The translations under genes were made by a program, and so were the position numbers. This document shows, piece after piece, positions 60,201 to 63,415 of a DNA stretch of 64,000 nt. Location of the stretch: assembly GCA_963377175.1 (NCBI GenBank), contig CAUJNA010003315.1, forward strand, positions 131,636 to 195,635, read 5' to 3'. The stretch comes from Effrenium voratum. Its lineage: Eukaryota; Sar; Dinophyceae; Suessiales; Symbiodiniaceae. The notes beneath the pieces were generated by a model. That model was given only the letters and a program-made list of their open reading frames with translations. It did no database searches and was not told where the DNA came from. Within the stretch, counting starts at the first letter, position 1; each line of letters starts with the position of its first letter.

Positions 60201-63200
60201 TTCCTTGGCCTTTGTAGCCTTTGCTTGATCCATATCCTTTGGGTCCTGAGTAGCCTTCTCCTTTGCTCTTGTTGTATCCTCCTTTGTTGTAGTTTCCTTT
60301 GCTGCCTTTGTCGAATCCTTTGTAGTGGCCTTTGCTTCTGTACTTGCCTTTTCCTTTGTTTCCTTTGTAGGATCCTTTGCCTCCATATTTGTTTTTGCCT
60401 TTGTAGTTTCTTCCTTTCCTCCAAATGTTGTCCACGTCCATGGGTGCTGTTCCACCATTGTAGTTTGTGCCAACTGCTGAGCTCGCTCTTGAGAATGCAG
60501 ATATGGTCTTGTAGTAGTCCAGGATGACAACTCTGATCTCGTTGTAGTTCGTGATCTGTCCAGCACGTAGTTGGAGATGTTGTTGAAGTGCTCCTTTGGT
60601 CTTGTTGAGTAGTATTGCAATCTTCACTCCATCTGGTAGTGCTGTGCCTCGTAGCGGTTGATGTCATACTCCCACTGTAGGAATTGTTCTTCAAATTGTG
60701 CTTCATTGAATGTAGGTTCCAGTAGTTTGGTGAGGTAGCCAACACTGCCTGTTTTTACAGGTAGGCTGAACCTGTTGTGCAAAAGCCGTAGTGTTTCACA
60801 TCCATTGGCATTGTAGCGGTTTTGTCTGACCACTGAAGCTGCTGCACCTTGGCAGATGTTGATGAGGATGTAGTGTAGATCTCGTGAGAGGTCTACTGCT
60901 TTTGCTGCCTGTGTAGGGTCGCGTTATGTGGGCTCTGATGTCTGCATCTTCAATTTGTCTTGTAGCTGCTTGTGCTAGTTGTAGTACCATGTCGAAGTCT
61001 CGGTCGATGAGTCCGAGGTATGCTTGTAGTTTGAACAGCCACTCTTCGTACTGTGAGTAGTCACCAGTGAAGAACGGTGGTGGCAGTTTGTATTTGTGTA
61101 GCCTTTGGACGTCTTCCTGCTCCTGTGTTGTTCCCGTAGTTGTGGCTCCCATTGTCTCCTCTGCTGTGGGCCCGTTGTCTGCTCCTGTAGTTGGTTGTGC
61201 TGATGCTGCGGCTGGTTCTCCTGACATGTCGTAGTAGTTGGGCATGTGGTTGCCTGTGCAGTTGTAGTACTTACTGCTGTTACTGGAGCTCCCCTATGTT
61301 TAGGATCTCAGCTCCGCTACCACGTTAAAATACGTCGATACTTTACTACAAGTGCAGGTGTTGTTTATGTTGTCACAAACACAAATGTAGTTAGCCAGCA
61401 TGCACTCTTTTCCTGGTAACTCAAGGCCTGCGGTCGGGTAGTGTACATCATGCATGCACAAGGGACAAGTAGTGCAGCATGATATTTGACATCATTTCCA
61501 ACTGTGTTTTGAAAGGGAGTCAATTCTGAGTTTTAGCACTGTTTCCCTACCCCTCTTGGATTTACAGAAAGCGACCGAAGGTGGAGTTGACATCAATGTT
61601 GCTTTTCTCACAGAAGGCGGGGGCGTGGGGGCTGGTTTCTTTGTCAGTTTCTTTGCTTGAGGGAGCGCTAAGCTCTCTCCAACAATCATGGAAGTGGACA
61701 AGGGGCCGCTTCAAGAGGATGGTTGCCTTCCACAAGTGATTGTGGTGAACAGGATGTTGGCCTCAGTTAGGTTCCTTTGGATTTCCAAGGCTTGAGTTGG
61801 CCCAAAAACCAGCAAGTGGAATTTTGCCGAGCTGCGTCCACGTAGATCCCGACCCCCACCTTACGGCAGCGCTGCACCATGCTGGCAAACTGCTGCTCGT
61901 CGCCTCGAGAAAAGAAAAACAAAAAAACGAATCCAAGTCGCACGCCAGGGTCGTTAGTTACTTCGTGGTTCGTTGATCCTTGTCTTCAAAGCCAAGTGGG
62001 AAGTCTGAAGGTCGGGCTTAAGGCTATGCATCAAAACCACGGAAATCTTTGCAAAGCAGGCTTCTCTTTGCTAAGGTGAACACGGCCATGAAAGACTTGG
62101 CAGCACTGTGAAATGCATCCCCACTCTCCATCCGCAACCCTTCCCTTTTCAAGGGCAAATTCACCACACGGAAACCACTCCAAGGTGATCCTTGGGAAAA
62201 CCAACAGCTCTGACCTGGTCGCTTTGCTTCGTCAATTCCCTGGTTGCATGCTAGCAAAAGAGCAGCTCCTCCTTGCCCCCCCCCCCCGCCCACTAAGACT
62301 CCAGAGCTAAGCAAGTAAACACCGCAACACGTGCAAGCAGCAAAGACACGCAAACAGAAATCACTGTGCCCTAAAGGGGTCCAAATCTCCAAATGTCAAC
62401 CCCAAGAGTCCATTGAATCATGATCACAAGGCATTCAACAGGGGTCCTTACATTGTACACTTGAACATTGCCTTGCAAATGGTGGTTTCCCGCCAGCTGC
62501 CCGCGCGAATTCGCTCAATTTTGCCTAGTGGCGCTGCAGACTCTACAGCGAAACCCTCGTCAAATAGGTGCTATGACCCAATCAAAGCAGCCAACTTCCA
62601 CCGCGGTGAGGGCAACCCCGGCGTTGGCCCAAGAATGCGCATCAAGGAGCGTGTCAGTGGTGCGTGTTTCTTGGAGGCGTGCGTTGATTGGCTCGATCGC
62701 GGTGTGATTTTCCTGACAACCGTGTTGCTGAGTGTTCCTTGTATCAGAATCTCTGGCAGGTGCGAAAGTGCACTTGAAACTTACATCCGTTCTAAGTAGG
62801 TGTCGACATGTTTTGCCCCGAGTTCGCCATATTGCAGAAACAGGAGCCCATCCAGCCAAACATCCGCCTGTCTACTACCACATTTACAAATATGTTCCCA
62901 ATCTTTTGGGGCAGACTTGGACCCCTGCAAAAATACTGCTTCAGGTTGGAAGGACAAATGAAGCAACACTATTAAGCAAAAGCCGAAAGGTAATCTAAGC
63001 CTGTCAATGTCTGTATGGAATGCATGACTTTCAAACAGAAACCTGGACGAATTGCAAGTCACCAATGAAGGATATGGCATAAAACGAAACTTTTTGGGTG
63101 AGGTCGCCATGATTTGCCCAGCAAAAGCCACGACTCTATGTATGCATCTGTTGTGGCCGCACAGAATGTAAAGAAATATGTATGCGTTTTTTTTGTGTCT

Positions 63201-63415
63201 GTGGCTGTGGCTCAAAAAAACCGGACCCGGTGGAAACATGGACCAAAACCTGTTGAGCCATACCCATGTGGGTATGTGATATGTCTATCTGCGCTCGCTG
63301 TCCAGTCTGCGCTCCCTGCTTTTCTGCCAGACGCTTTCGCAACGTTCGCAACGGCACCCCGTATTTGCCAAGGCGCCAGAGCGGCTGGTGAGGTTGTAGG
63401 TGACCGGCTGGTACC
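24184..63415 (-). CDS. Alpha-amylase (glycoside hydrolase family 13), 20 exons, 5' end outside window
   Basis: Hydrolyses internal alpha-1,4 bonds of starch or glycogen; members of this animal/bacterial-type group are usually secreted. Twenty exons (1,334 nt, 443 complete codons plus stop) join with every phase preserved. All conserved GH13 regions appear in order: YQPVTYNLTSRSG, GVGIYVD+VVVNH (region I), NY..I..VQYCDL, GVRLDAAKH with the nucleophile Asp (region II), LQLVETIVL with the acid/base Glu (region III), VTEF, FIDNHDTQR with the third Asp (region IV), LTYKSGKLY, FMLAHPYG, VMSSF.F, WVCEHRW, IANMVAWR, and a C-terminal beta domain ending TVPAQGFVAIHVGA followed by a 53-residue extension. 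The Arg/Lys of chloride-dependent amylases after PYG is Gln here. The N-terminal part (signal peptide and first 60-90 residues by family length) lies beyond 64,000. The 22.7-kb intron between exons at 61.8 and 39.1 kb contains the nested mobile elements. Donors are GC 13, GA 2, GT 4. Confidence 0.93.
25019..25098 (+). repeat. Dispersed repeat family V, copy 2
   Basis: Carries CCATTTGCTTAAG, CCCCAGGAAAAA and TTTCCAGCAGTGATAGATTC in order. Copies with the same order are at 1,549-1,606 and 39,239-39,310. Confidence 0.65.
25211..25328 (-). CDS. Amylase exon 19, C-terminal beta domain
   Basis: Acceptor GCGCCAG|G; VGPDGAARLTVPAQGFVAIH and VGARKKELEGDLGEAMRAK, the usual final strands of the amylase C domain plus a charged extension. 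GT donor. Confidence 0.9.
26016..26130 (+). repeat. Dispersed repeat, TGGCTCAAAA family, copy 2
   Basis: Interior GCACCTTGGCACATGGAACC and ACTAAAACCTGCG parallels 3,479-3,574. Confidence 0.5.
26378..26430 (-). CDS. Amylase exon 18
   Basis: DYCDIAQSDAVGCPLVK, with the conserved Cys pair of the C domain. Acceptor TGGCAG|G, GT donor. Confidence 0.9.
27546..27563. repeat. (CA)9 microsatellite
   Basis: Perfect CA repeat in the intron beside exon 17. Confidence 0.85.
27603..27648 (-). CDS. Amylase exon 17
   Basis: DEDEWEATLTLPLPA; matches the W.AT..T.LPAG.Y segment of amylases. Acceptor ATGCAG|G, GC donor. Confidence 0.85.
27915..27936. repeat. (TA)n microsatellite
   Basis: Alternating TA run in an intron. 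Confidence 0.8.
28097..28127 (+). repeat. Partial copy of MITE family III end
   Basis: CTGGATGGACGAAATCTACTTCG resembles the left end of the elements at 29,145 and 31,797; no partner end is seen nearby. Confidence 0.45.
29075..29106 (-). CDS. Amylase exon 16 (32 nt)
   Basis: DVACIAFNRQ between split codons, corresponding to the GF.AINR-type strand. Acceptor GCGGAG|G; a GA donor is required. Confidence 0.8.
29145..29346. mobile_element. MITE-like element family III, copy A (~200 bp)
   Basis: Left TGGCTGGACGAAATCCACTT...GCACCACC, right GGTGCAGGATTTCGTCCA; imperfect inverted ends of about 30 bp shared with 31,797-31,923 and 36,775-36,889. Confidence 0.65.
30389..30453 (+). repeat. tRNA-like SINE candidate, copy 3
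   Basis: GGTGGTTTGGCGGGG ... CCAGGGTTCAACTCC ... CCAATCCAAACCAACC, ending 3 bp from an amylase exon. Confidence 0.4.
30456..30559 (-). CDS. Amylase exon 15
   Basis: WVGIANMVAWRRSAGDLPV then SHFTALGEDTISFCR, the HRW..IANM..WRN segment and following strand. Acceptor CTTGAG|G, GC donor. Confidence 0.93.
30585..30658. repeat. (CTCA/CTCC)n microsatellite
   Basis: Tetranucleotide tract of CTCA and CTCC units, 25 bp from exon 15. Confidence 0.85.
31797..31923. mobile_element. MITE-like element family III, copy B (127 bp)
   Basis: Ends CTGTGGATGGACGAAATCCA and TGGATTCTGTCCATCCGCAG, continuing as an imperfect ~30-bp inverted repeat. It lies 24 bp from amylase exon 14. Confidence 0.75.
31948..32023 (-). 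CDS. Amylase exon 14
   Basis: PPSTPVHSDGELSCGEF then QPWVCEH: the (DQG)PP...C....WVCEHRW block with its disulfide Cys pair. Acceptor ACCCAG|G, GC donor. Confidence 0.93.
32511..32583. repeat. (TA)n microsatellite
   Basis: Interrupted TA/TATG run of about 70 bp in an intron. Confidence 0.85.
32807..32843 (-). CDS. Amylase exon 13 (37 nt)
   Basis: VMSSFHFREFDQ then G completed in the next exon; the VMSSY.F...DQGPP block. Acceptor GCGCAG|G, GC donor. Confidence 0.92.
33568..33660 (-). CDS. Amylase exon 12
   Basis: DVNAAKLTYKSGKLYLLATA then FMLAHPYGYPQ. The last codon is Gln where chloride-dependent amylases have Arg or Lys. Acceptor GCGCAG|G, GC donor. Confidence 0.95.
34270..34310 (-). CDS. 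Amylase exon 11: conserved region IV
   Basis: IVFIDNHDTQRSK, containing the third catalytic Asp and the chloride-site Asn. Acceptor CCCCAG|G, GC donor. Confidence 0.96.
34848..34927 (-). CDS. Amylase exon 10
   Basis: LDPLIAETGRMFSLESFGTK and SSELLA, the helical segment before region IV. Acceptor CGTCAG|G, GC donor. Confidence 0.85.
35451..35504 (-). CDS. Amylase exon 9
   Basis: YVDVAAVTEFNYYSQLL with the conserved VTEF. Acceptor GTTCAG|G, GT donor. Confidence 0.92.
35806..35824 (-). CDS. Amylase exon 8, 19-nt microexon
   Basis: SEKLF within split codons; acceptor CCCCAG|G and donor AA|GTACG. With it the spacing from the catalytic Glu to VTEF equals that of animal amylases. Confidence 0.75.
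36619..36661 (-). CDS. Amylase exon 7: conserved region III (acid/base Glu)
   Basis: CMDLQLVETIVLAA; Glu of VETIV aligns with the catalytic Glu of QEVI. Acceptor CCTGAG|T is the only one without a following G. GC donor. Confidence 0.75.
36724..36756 (-). CDS. Amylase exon 6 (33 nt)
   Basis: DLLKIFQKVPG. Acceptor CACGAG|G, GC donor; the next intron is only 62 nt. Confidence 0.75.
36775..36889. mobile_element. MITE-like element family III, copy C (~115 bp)
   Basis: AAAATCCATTTCGCACC and GTGCGACATGGATTTCGTCC form imperfect inverted ends; interior GATTCCCCGACGCAAATACC matches copies A and B. It begins 19 bp from exon 6. Confidence 0.65.
37522..37588 (-). CDS. Amylase exon 5: conserved region II (nucleophile Asp)
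   Basis: RRLVELGVAGVRLDAAKHIA then KE; Asp of RLDAAKH is the nucleophile and Arg two residues before belongs to the chloride site. Acceptor CGCTAG|G; a GA donor. Confidence 0.95.
38366..38503 (-). CDS. Amylase exon 4
   Basis: GNCGVSNYADIQNVQYCDLQ then GLPDLCTGCQEVQTKIAAYL; the C..NY.D...VQ.C.L.GL.DL block. Acceptor GGCCAG|G, GC donor. Confidence 0.95.
39070..39173 (-). CDS. Amylase exon 3: conserved region I
   Basis: VVVNHAAASSGVSILGSAYG then ARRTPIFEPKDFHH. First exon downstream of the mobile-element nest. Acceptor GCCGAG|G, GC donor. Confidence 0.95.
39239..39310 (+). repeat. Dispersed repeat family V, copy 3
   Basis: CCATTTGCTTAAG, CCCCGGAAAAA and TTTCCAGTAGTGATAGATTC in order, as at 25,019. 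Confidence 0.65.
39664..39692. repeat. TC-rich microsatellite at copia insertion site
   Basis: TTCTCTTTCTCTCTCTCTCTC immediately beside the TCATT target duplication. Confidence 0.8.
39693..39697. other. Target-site duplication of the copia element (left)
   Basis: TCATT abuts the 3' LTR; the identical pentamer abuts the other LTR at 61,492-61,496. Confidence 0.9.
39698..39865 (-). repeat. 3' LTR of copia element (168 bp)
   Basis: Nearly identical to 61,323-61,491. Read on the minus strand it begins TGTCAAATATC and ends TATTTTAACG, so the 3' terminal dinucleotide is CG rather than the usual CA. A short purine run AAGGGG lies just inside it. Confidence 0.93.
39866..40161 (-). other. Non-coding 3' region of copia element
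   Basis: About 300 bp between the last ORF and the 3' LTR. No reading frame of note; holds the presumed plus-strand primer region. Confidence 0.6.
40162..41286 (-). CDS. Extra ORF downstream of copia RNase H (374 codons)
   Basis: An uninterrupted ORF in the place where some copia-group elements carry an envelope-like or accessory gene. The first 90 residues are Thr/Pro/Ala-rich; the rest is rich in Leu, Tyr, His and Asn (e.g. YYYNLTSLHLTTQYINSMV). I see no signal peptide, membrane segment or known motif. It is intact while gag and pol of the same element are frameshifted. It shares the element's TAC/ACT-heavy codon use, so it belongs to the element. Function unknown. Confidence 0.75.
   Translation of the reverse strand: MAGTTPMDATTLDVVPMEVTTSAPEATLPVEQRAGITTPDRVSTPPDRQNTTDSSSMATLATPPEAHNALNHQLPTPAPFYRPDDILAHLTTVENNIPDTPAIDPAQNYFRVYVALTLEEFQLLSQQQTTPIPELNYNLPIHDLPSDIRMPIYDSLPLHLRLSEAVNVYYYNLTSLHLTTQYINSMVIVQLHLPQEVLLRFVSAGQVTNFSRDYVGHMISITDKHHLPTRQLHQRLHRINYDLDQISTTFNLSNNFIWNYHMPLYLPELLNYFDQPQQLQDHHYKSINTILHKSATYYGITLLTATNLSMQHKLLLHNFLTTTGQALAPPECHYNRLRGGPDFLNTFTTNHYAGMDYRIGQVQNYRVHHWTKHT
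41579..43403 (-). pseudogene. Copia reverse transcriptase and RNase H, one frameshift
   Basis: From 43,403 a Pro-rich linker leads into the copia RT start; the frame then shifts by one base near 43,010-43,020 and continues to a stop at 41,579. Visible motifs: TRWVHRKKGPGVRSRIVAKG, GDVSTAFLHAPI, KAMYGLRSSPKAW, catalytic YVDDLLVLG; RNase H motifs DADWAGC, ALSSAESELYAI and HIDLKFLYTQDL. It would copy the element RNA into DNA. The open frame upstream reaches the edge of the inserted DNA transposon at 43,462. Confidence 0.93.
43463..43465. other. Target-site duplication of the inner element (left)
   Basis: GTG directly outside the inverted repeat; the same triplet is at 57,324-57,326. Confidence 0.7.
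43466..43498 (+). repeat. Left terminal inverted repeat
   Basis: TACTTGGAGGCTC then four mismatched bases then TGCTTA and TGTTT matching the right end. Confidence 0.8.
43499..44176 (+). promoter_or_regulatory. 5' subterminal region of the DNA transposon
   Basis: No coding sequence. Contains a perfect 10-bp inverted repeat AAGTGGCCCA (43,685-43,694) / TGGGCCACTT (43,724-43,733), and several TAGTTAT or GATAAC words (near 43,555, 43,589, 43,665, 43,699) that recur near the right end (57,137-57,175). Such subterminal words often bind transposase in CACTA-type elements; that role is inferred. Confidence 0.4.
44177..46351 (+). CDS. Transposon-borne 724-residue protein, unknown function
   Basis: Single uninterrupted frame from ATG 44,177 to TGA. 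The frame is open upstream to 44,150 but ATG 44,177 (MVLSADLRHAVQAKL) is the first Met. The first 400 residues look helical (e.g. RHALVKLAYIRDTLTAQEAR). A beta-rich stretch near residues 475-500 (GKLVGLKDGKVRVELIENG) resembles a small barrel fold. The C-terminus has two basic clusters (PPKRRG and PKKRLRMK) that look like nuclear localisation signals. I recognise no named domain. Its location as the first gene of the element suggests an accessory DNA-binding or targeting protein, comparable in position only to TNPA-type genes of En/Spm. Confidence 0.8.
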   Translation: MVLSADLRHAVQAKLKDAADGDRLVKAVDDIMSMPRTEGHVCTQRLPPQQVGVHPCNRDGLGLSSADVHSLLDEIIDVGFVASRVHAVAVEIADDSVRKWNEELVHASAKLGALQGDKLKAVSLSASHTNFALRLLAQEVEHESDLVSVQGKLSMARLQQRDRAFYEAALHGLEWSVISKDVAEAFPELLHYVQTQGNATLSRGEHELQVVRRLHTLWLQADATGNVDFGVIKKRTLASKPGCAKSVPHLYTFALKCAGGRSAVFLQETENFVRAHAPSSRMLGPDIWEILSQDARGPAQNVLFRHALVKLAYIRDTLTAQEARKAFTKAVWGKASEADVIMQEWRRIVREQCDLQKDHRIVAAMGYADVALAAMVLNVKVHGERKYETMQGMAHGFVTMLRTIAGNAAIRSPWEEFEEACPASSSASQPLKDKHIMRELNTDGSVKPHEDRLLEAGFEMGQSVRRKPDMLEGKLVGLKDGKVRVELIENGLVAKILIDDFLSGAWHKFTPRAQPQLIENPAKYHPSHFPEWLAFNMKARITSEIAEAVCRYGADHWDKLNIQVKPSKLVLCKSAIPKHKLMLAPASLNLRHKFTPPEGPPPFMVETAFPGECYFWIAPTVVQPKAEDDGGFLNPFWFVGTSHEEADCNMEVVYKSVNKDSGIKLPMLRNKEALSEGDRLVLFKDRAAAPEPAALEMTPPKRRGTASEELAGAEPKKRLRMKGH
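46352..46761 (+). other. Non-coding gap within the DNA transposon
   Basis: 410 bp between two plus-strand ORFs; no natural-looking coding segment or clear repeat. Confidence 0.5.
46762..47394 (+). CDS. Transposon-borne 210-residue protein, unknown function
   Basis: ATG 46,762 is chosen over upstream in-frame Met because coding-like composition starts there (MSLELENLIVVRYKDTPDAK). The N-terminal half has many aromatic and charged residues (HWLCFSKWDRHFVRFCSGK). A basic cluster PRRKVARKG near residue 105 may be a nuclear localisation signal. The tail is Gly/Lys/Pro-rich and ends acidic (EGEDSVQSESD). No family recognised. Confidence 0.7.
   Translation: MSLELENLIVVRYKDTPDAKRTNEWVPKQKLEHEKHWLCFSKWDRHFVRFCSGKSLDLRAGKPSATVDTQFMDEVFAARQSACNLAVQEALRVSDDEADNGPRRKVARKGFKATAKHAAVAPHAIEVTLPQVGSLPPRKAWALFEGIGTGTFWLELTSPNLEHLREGAQTSPAIVKSRGSASKGRAGKPKPEAGPPEAAEGEDSVQSESD
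47395..50290 (+). other. Unresolved multi-exon coding region of the DNA transposon
   Basis: Many short plus-strand segments read like protein and follow CAG acceptors but I cannot join them with confidence: 47,738-47,776 (MPWVDFYIPDLEE), then 47,821-48,060 (ENDEFAAFELCGLLEGM; W-rich RWVNDKSKLTWHHTKCWRIM after an apparent one-base frame change near 47,900), 48,308-48,370, 48,388-48,470 (Glu run EQEEEEEEEE), 48,595-48,650 (ERREMKRLPYKARAK), 48,840-48,890 (basic GPPLKRTKKAR), 49,132-49,240 (Pro run, then VEKWVPRPPPVP), 49,277-49,430, and 49,592-49,680 (FMDANGEWWEPWAWN). It may be one gene with tiny introns, or a decayed gene. No function is proposed. Confidence 0.45.
50296..50490. repeat. Five 41-bp tandem repeats, each with a long palindrome
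   Basis: Each unit is centred on TTTTATAGATCTATAAAA; copies start near 50,302, 50,343, 50,385, 50,426 and 50,468. The second is a perfect 24-bp palindrome. Spacing is 41-42 bp, about four helical turns. Between palindromes lies a TCTAGAC.GG.AGCCCCC-like linker that decays from left to right. The arrangement suggests binding of dimeric protein on one face of the helix, or paired hairpins; it lies mid-element. Confidence 0.85.
50491..51427 (+). other. Non-coding gap within the DNA transposon
   Basis: No convincing exon. A short acceptor-bounded segment near 51,358-51,400 could be coding but is too short to call. Confidence 0.4.
51428..51652 (+). CDS. SLBP-like RNA-binding domain protein (74 residues) within the transposon
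   Basis: ATG 51,428 to TGA. The sequence fits the RNA-binding domain of histone mRNA stem-loop binding protein: REAIIERTK..LEYLDYK (family pattern R.K.I..GK....Y..Y), LPGTPRIDM (P.TP), and KRSWERRMRAWKDAMRVAW (family (R/K)RSWD..I..W..ALH.WD). Spacing between the blocks is a few residues shorter than in animal SLBP. The family binds the 3' stem-loop of histone mRNAs; here its job is unknown. A CAG acceptor lies inside the first codons (after 51,441), so it may be the last exon of a larger gene. Alternative: chance similarity in a Trp/Arg-rich exon. Confidence 0.5.
   Translation: MPCGSSPPSALRDGKREAIIERTKLKLEYLDYKAVRLEDETLPGTPRIDMPKRSWERRMRAWKDAMRVAWQGRN
51653..52913 (+). other. Unresolved region of the DNA transposon
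   Basis: Short open segments (for example 51,902-52,020, IFNDALGPSQIIFNDRISW, and 52,053-52,290) follow possible acceptors but do not join in phase by eye. No known motif. Confidence 0.35.
52914..54209 (+). CDS. Transposon-borne 431-residue protein with Lys/Ala tail
   Basis: ATG 52,914 (MALQKIMAHVSAVNELLGG) to TGA. The frame is open upstream to 52,866, just after TTTTTCCAG, so an earlier exon may join. Residues 1-230 look globular and helical, including KKKQLQHLKDFGPFL and AYSIGLVCPSEPSTGNI. Residues 240-370 are low-complexity Gln/Ser/Thr/Pro. The C-terminus carries KPMKRPAARM and a run of alternating Lys-Ala, as in linker-histone tails, so nuclear localisation and DNA binding are likely. 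Family unknown; by position an accessory transposition protein. Confidence 0.7.
   Translation: MALQKIMAHVSAVNELLGGALASSQAFESVRKAHCAALATSLASHSWCPEDASVASTKLASSSFSDADKASLCKVVADGLAQSVQQPTKKKQLQHLKDFGPFLKASDVEFLSGPSALRLKIARAADVAYSIGLVCPSEPSTGNILSTLIGLGAEELQEPNAFLASKREFKCELKARLKRGDPPVHLTAFPAVPAELPDVLYQSTYATEKPAGQSTGIAIGKGPLRKTNKLVTPSNANSALQGPLQSLNLLLAALQAQQGQQPTQPTITLLGRQQRPQMALQDHQGSSSAGSASATTVTPPSGSTLNAQTLTASPPPTSPASTSPSPTVSAPPLAGPTDSPGAGGPGAVSPMDPEKQALQMLHAWELRDNEKRGAEKTSKPMKRPAARMEADDEHGSAQAKAKAKAKAKAAAKANVKPASSLQKRLAQSTGP
54210..54970 (+). other. Non-coding gap before the transposase
   Basis: 760 bp; no natural-looking coding segment. Probably promoter/leader or intron of the transposase gene. 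Confidence 0.45.
54971..56974 (+). CDS. DDE transposase candidate, one in-frame TGA
   Basis: One frame runs from ATG 54,971 to TAA 56,974 with a single TGA at 55,454-55,456; sequence on both sides reads as one protein (about 667 residues). N-terminal 50 residues look like a helix-turn-helix (SQRGLSSVLRAIKDSGEVPD). Then VVYCDEVAPGN (first Asp), KGSAGTLLCMLCQNV (CxxC), FDYLHVYLVHG (Asp with the D-x2-H signature) and CFVHERKHKLLKRF (Glu). These fit the catalytic triad of RNase H-fold transposases of the CMC group, and PKNHMALHLPLFLERHGTL before the Glu recalls their HxxLH block. It is the gene nearest the right inverted repeat. The TGA could be a disabling mutation, read-through or an assembly error. 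Assignment rests on motifs only. Confidence 0.6.
55454..55456 (+). other. In-frame TGA within the transposase ORF
   Basis: Interrupts between ALSCEN and WFVLTALKSS with no frame change; the flanking residues continue the same conserved-looking block. Confidence 0.85.
56975..57290 (+). promoter_or_regulatory. 3' subterminal region of the DNA transposon
   Basis: Non-coding. Holds a 68-bp two-copy direct repeat and the AGTTATC / TAGTTAT words shared with the left subterminal region. Confidence 0.45.
56981..57116 (+). repeat. 68-bp direct repeat, two copies
   Basis: CTTTCCATGCACGGTTTGCC at 56,983 recurs as CTTACCATGTACAATTTGCT at 57,051, both followed by GCGAG.GAGC...CAxTGCCCTGCCC. Confidence 0.75.
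57291..57323 (-). repeat. Right terminal inverted repeat
   Basis: GAGCCTCCAAGTA at 57,311-57,323 is the exact reverse complement of the left end; similarity continues inward to 33 bp. Confidence 0.8.
57324..57326. other. Target-site duplication of the inner element (right)
   Basis: GTG, matching 43,463-43,465. Confidence 0.7.
57327..58492 (-). pseudogene. Copia integrase, cut by the DNA transposon
   Basis: The ORF runs from 58,492 and passes into the insert at 57,326. A zinc-binding pre-integrase block (LTHLPYRNWCPICVQGKG) is followed by the catalytic core: VDFAYIK (Asp), ILQSDNEDTLNALL (Asp) and YSSNSQGSVERLHRTLLGQI (Glu). The C-terminal part includes AICEFGETLLYLPP. The core would join element cDNA to the genome. 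The element is not functional because the linker to RT is interrupted and frames differ on the two sides. Confidence 0.92.
58755..59225 (-). pseudogene. Copia protease-integrase linker fragment
   Basis: Minus-strand frame with Gln/Thr-rich sequence (e.g. TDYWKLDGDYAVRVHKRP) that belongs between protease and integrase. It is out of frame with both neighbours, showing frameshifts near 59,400 and 58,760-58,500. Confidence 0.65.
59368..60627 (-). pseudogene. Copia gag C-terminus, zinc knuckle and protease
   Basis: Gly/Lys/Tyr-rich basic stretch, then CCHC knuckle CHRCGKPGHWAQDC, an acidic Asn/Trp-rich segment, and the aspartic protease motif LLIDSGASTHVCP. Out of frame with the gag N-terminus by shifts near 60,640 and 60,916. 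The stop at 59,368 follows soon after the protease and is probably another frameshift product. Confidence 0.9.
60624..61245 (-). pseudogene. Copia gag N-terminus, frameshifted
   Basis: ATG 61,245 lies 58 bp inside the primer-binding site. LPPPFFTGDYSQYEEWLFKL is a typical copia gag core motif. The frame shifts near 60,916 and continues in another frame to 60,624 (NRYNANGCETLRLLHNRFS). Confidence 0.85.
61303..61322 (-). promoter_or_regulatory. Primer-binding site of copia element
   Basis: Directly inside the 5' LTR the minus strand reads TGGTAGCGGAGCTGAGATCC. TGGTAGC.GAG is the form expected for the 3' end of an initiator Met tRNA. Confidence 0.65.
61323..61491 (-). repeat. 5' LTR of copia element (169 bp)
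   Basis: Matches 39,698-39,865 with a few substitutions and small indels; presumably drives element transcription on the minus strand. Confidence 0.93.
61492..61496. other. Target-site duplication of the copia element (right)
   Basis: TCATT, identical to 39,693-39,697. Confidence 0.9.
61836..61903 (-). CDS. Amylase exon 2 of those seen
   Basis: DEQQFASMVQRCRKVGVGIY then VD; joins in phase to VVVNH at 39,173. Acceptor CTCGAG|G, GC donor. First exon upstream of the mobile-element nest. Confidence 0.95.
63377..63415 (-). CDS. Amylase exon 1 of those seen (39 nt)
   Basis: YQPVTYNLTSRS within split codons; matches the WW.RYQPV.Y.L.SRSG block. Acceptor GGCCAG|G, GC donor. Confidence 0.93.

Larger units (their letters stand above)
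39698..61491 (-). mobile_element. Ty1/copia LTR retrotransposon, split by a nested DNA transposon
   Basis: On the minus strand the order is 5' LTR (61,323-61,491), primer-binding site, gag with CCHC knuckle, protease, integrase, reverse transcriptase, RNase H, an extra ORF, 3' LTR (39,698-39,865). Integrase before RT identifies the copia order. The 13,858-bp insert at 43,466-57,323 plus one GTG copy leaves a 7.9-kb original element. Both copia halves are unusually rich in GTAG/TGTAGT words on the plus strand and the insert is not, which independently ties the halves together. Several frameshifts in gag, between protease and integrase, and before RT make it non-autonomous. The LTR copies differ by only a few bases, so insertion was fairly recent. 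It lies in an intron, on the same strand as the amylase gene. Confidence 0.95.
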
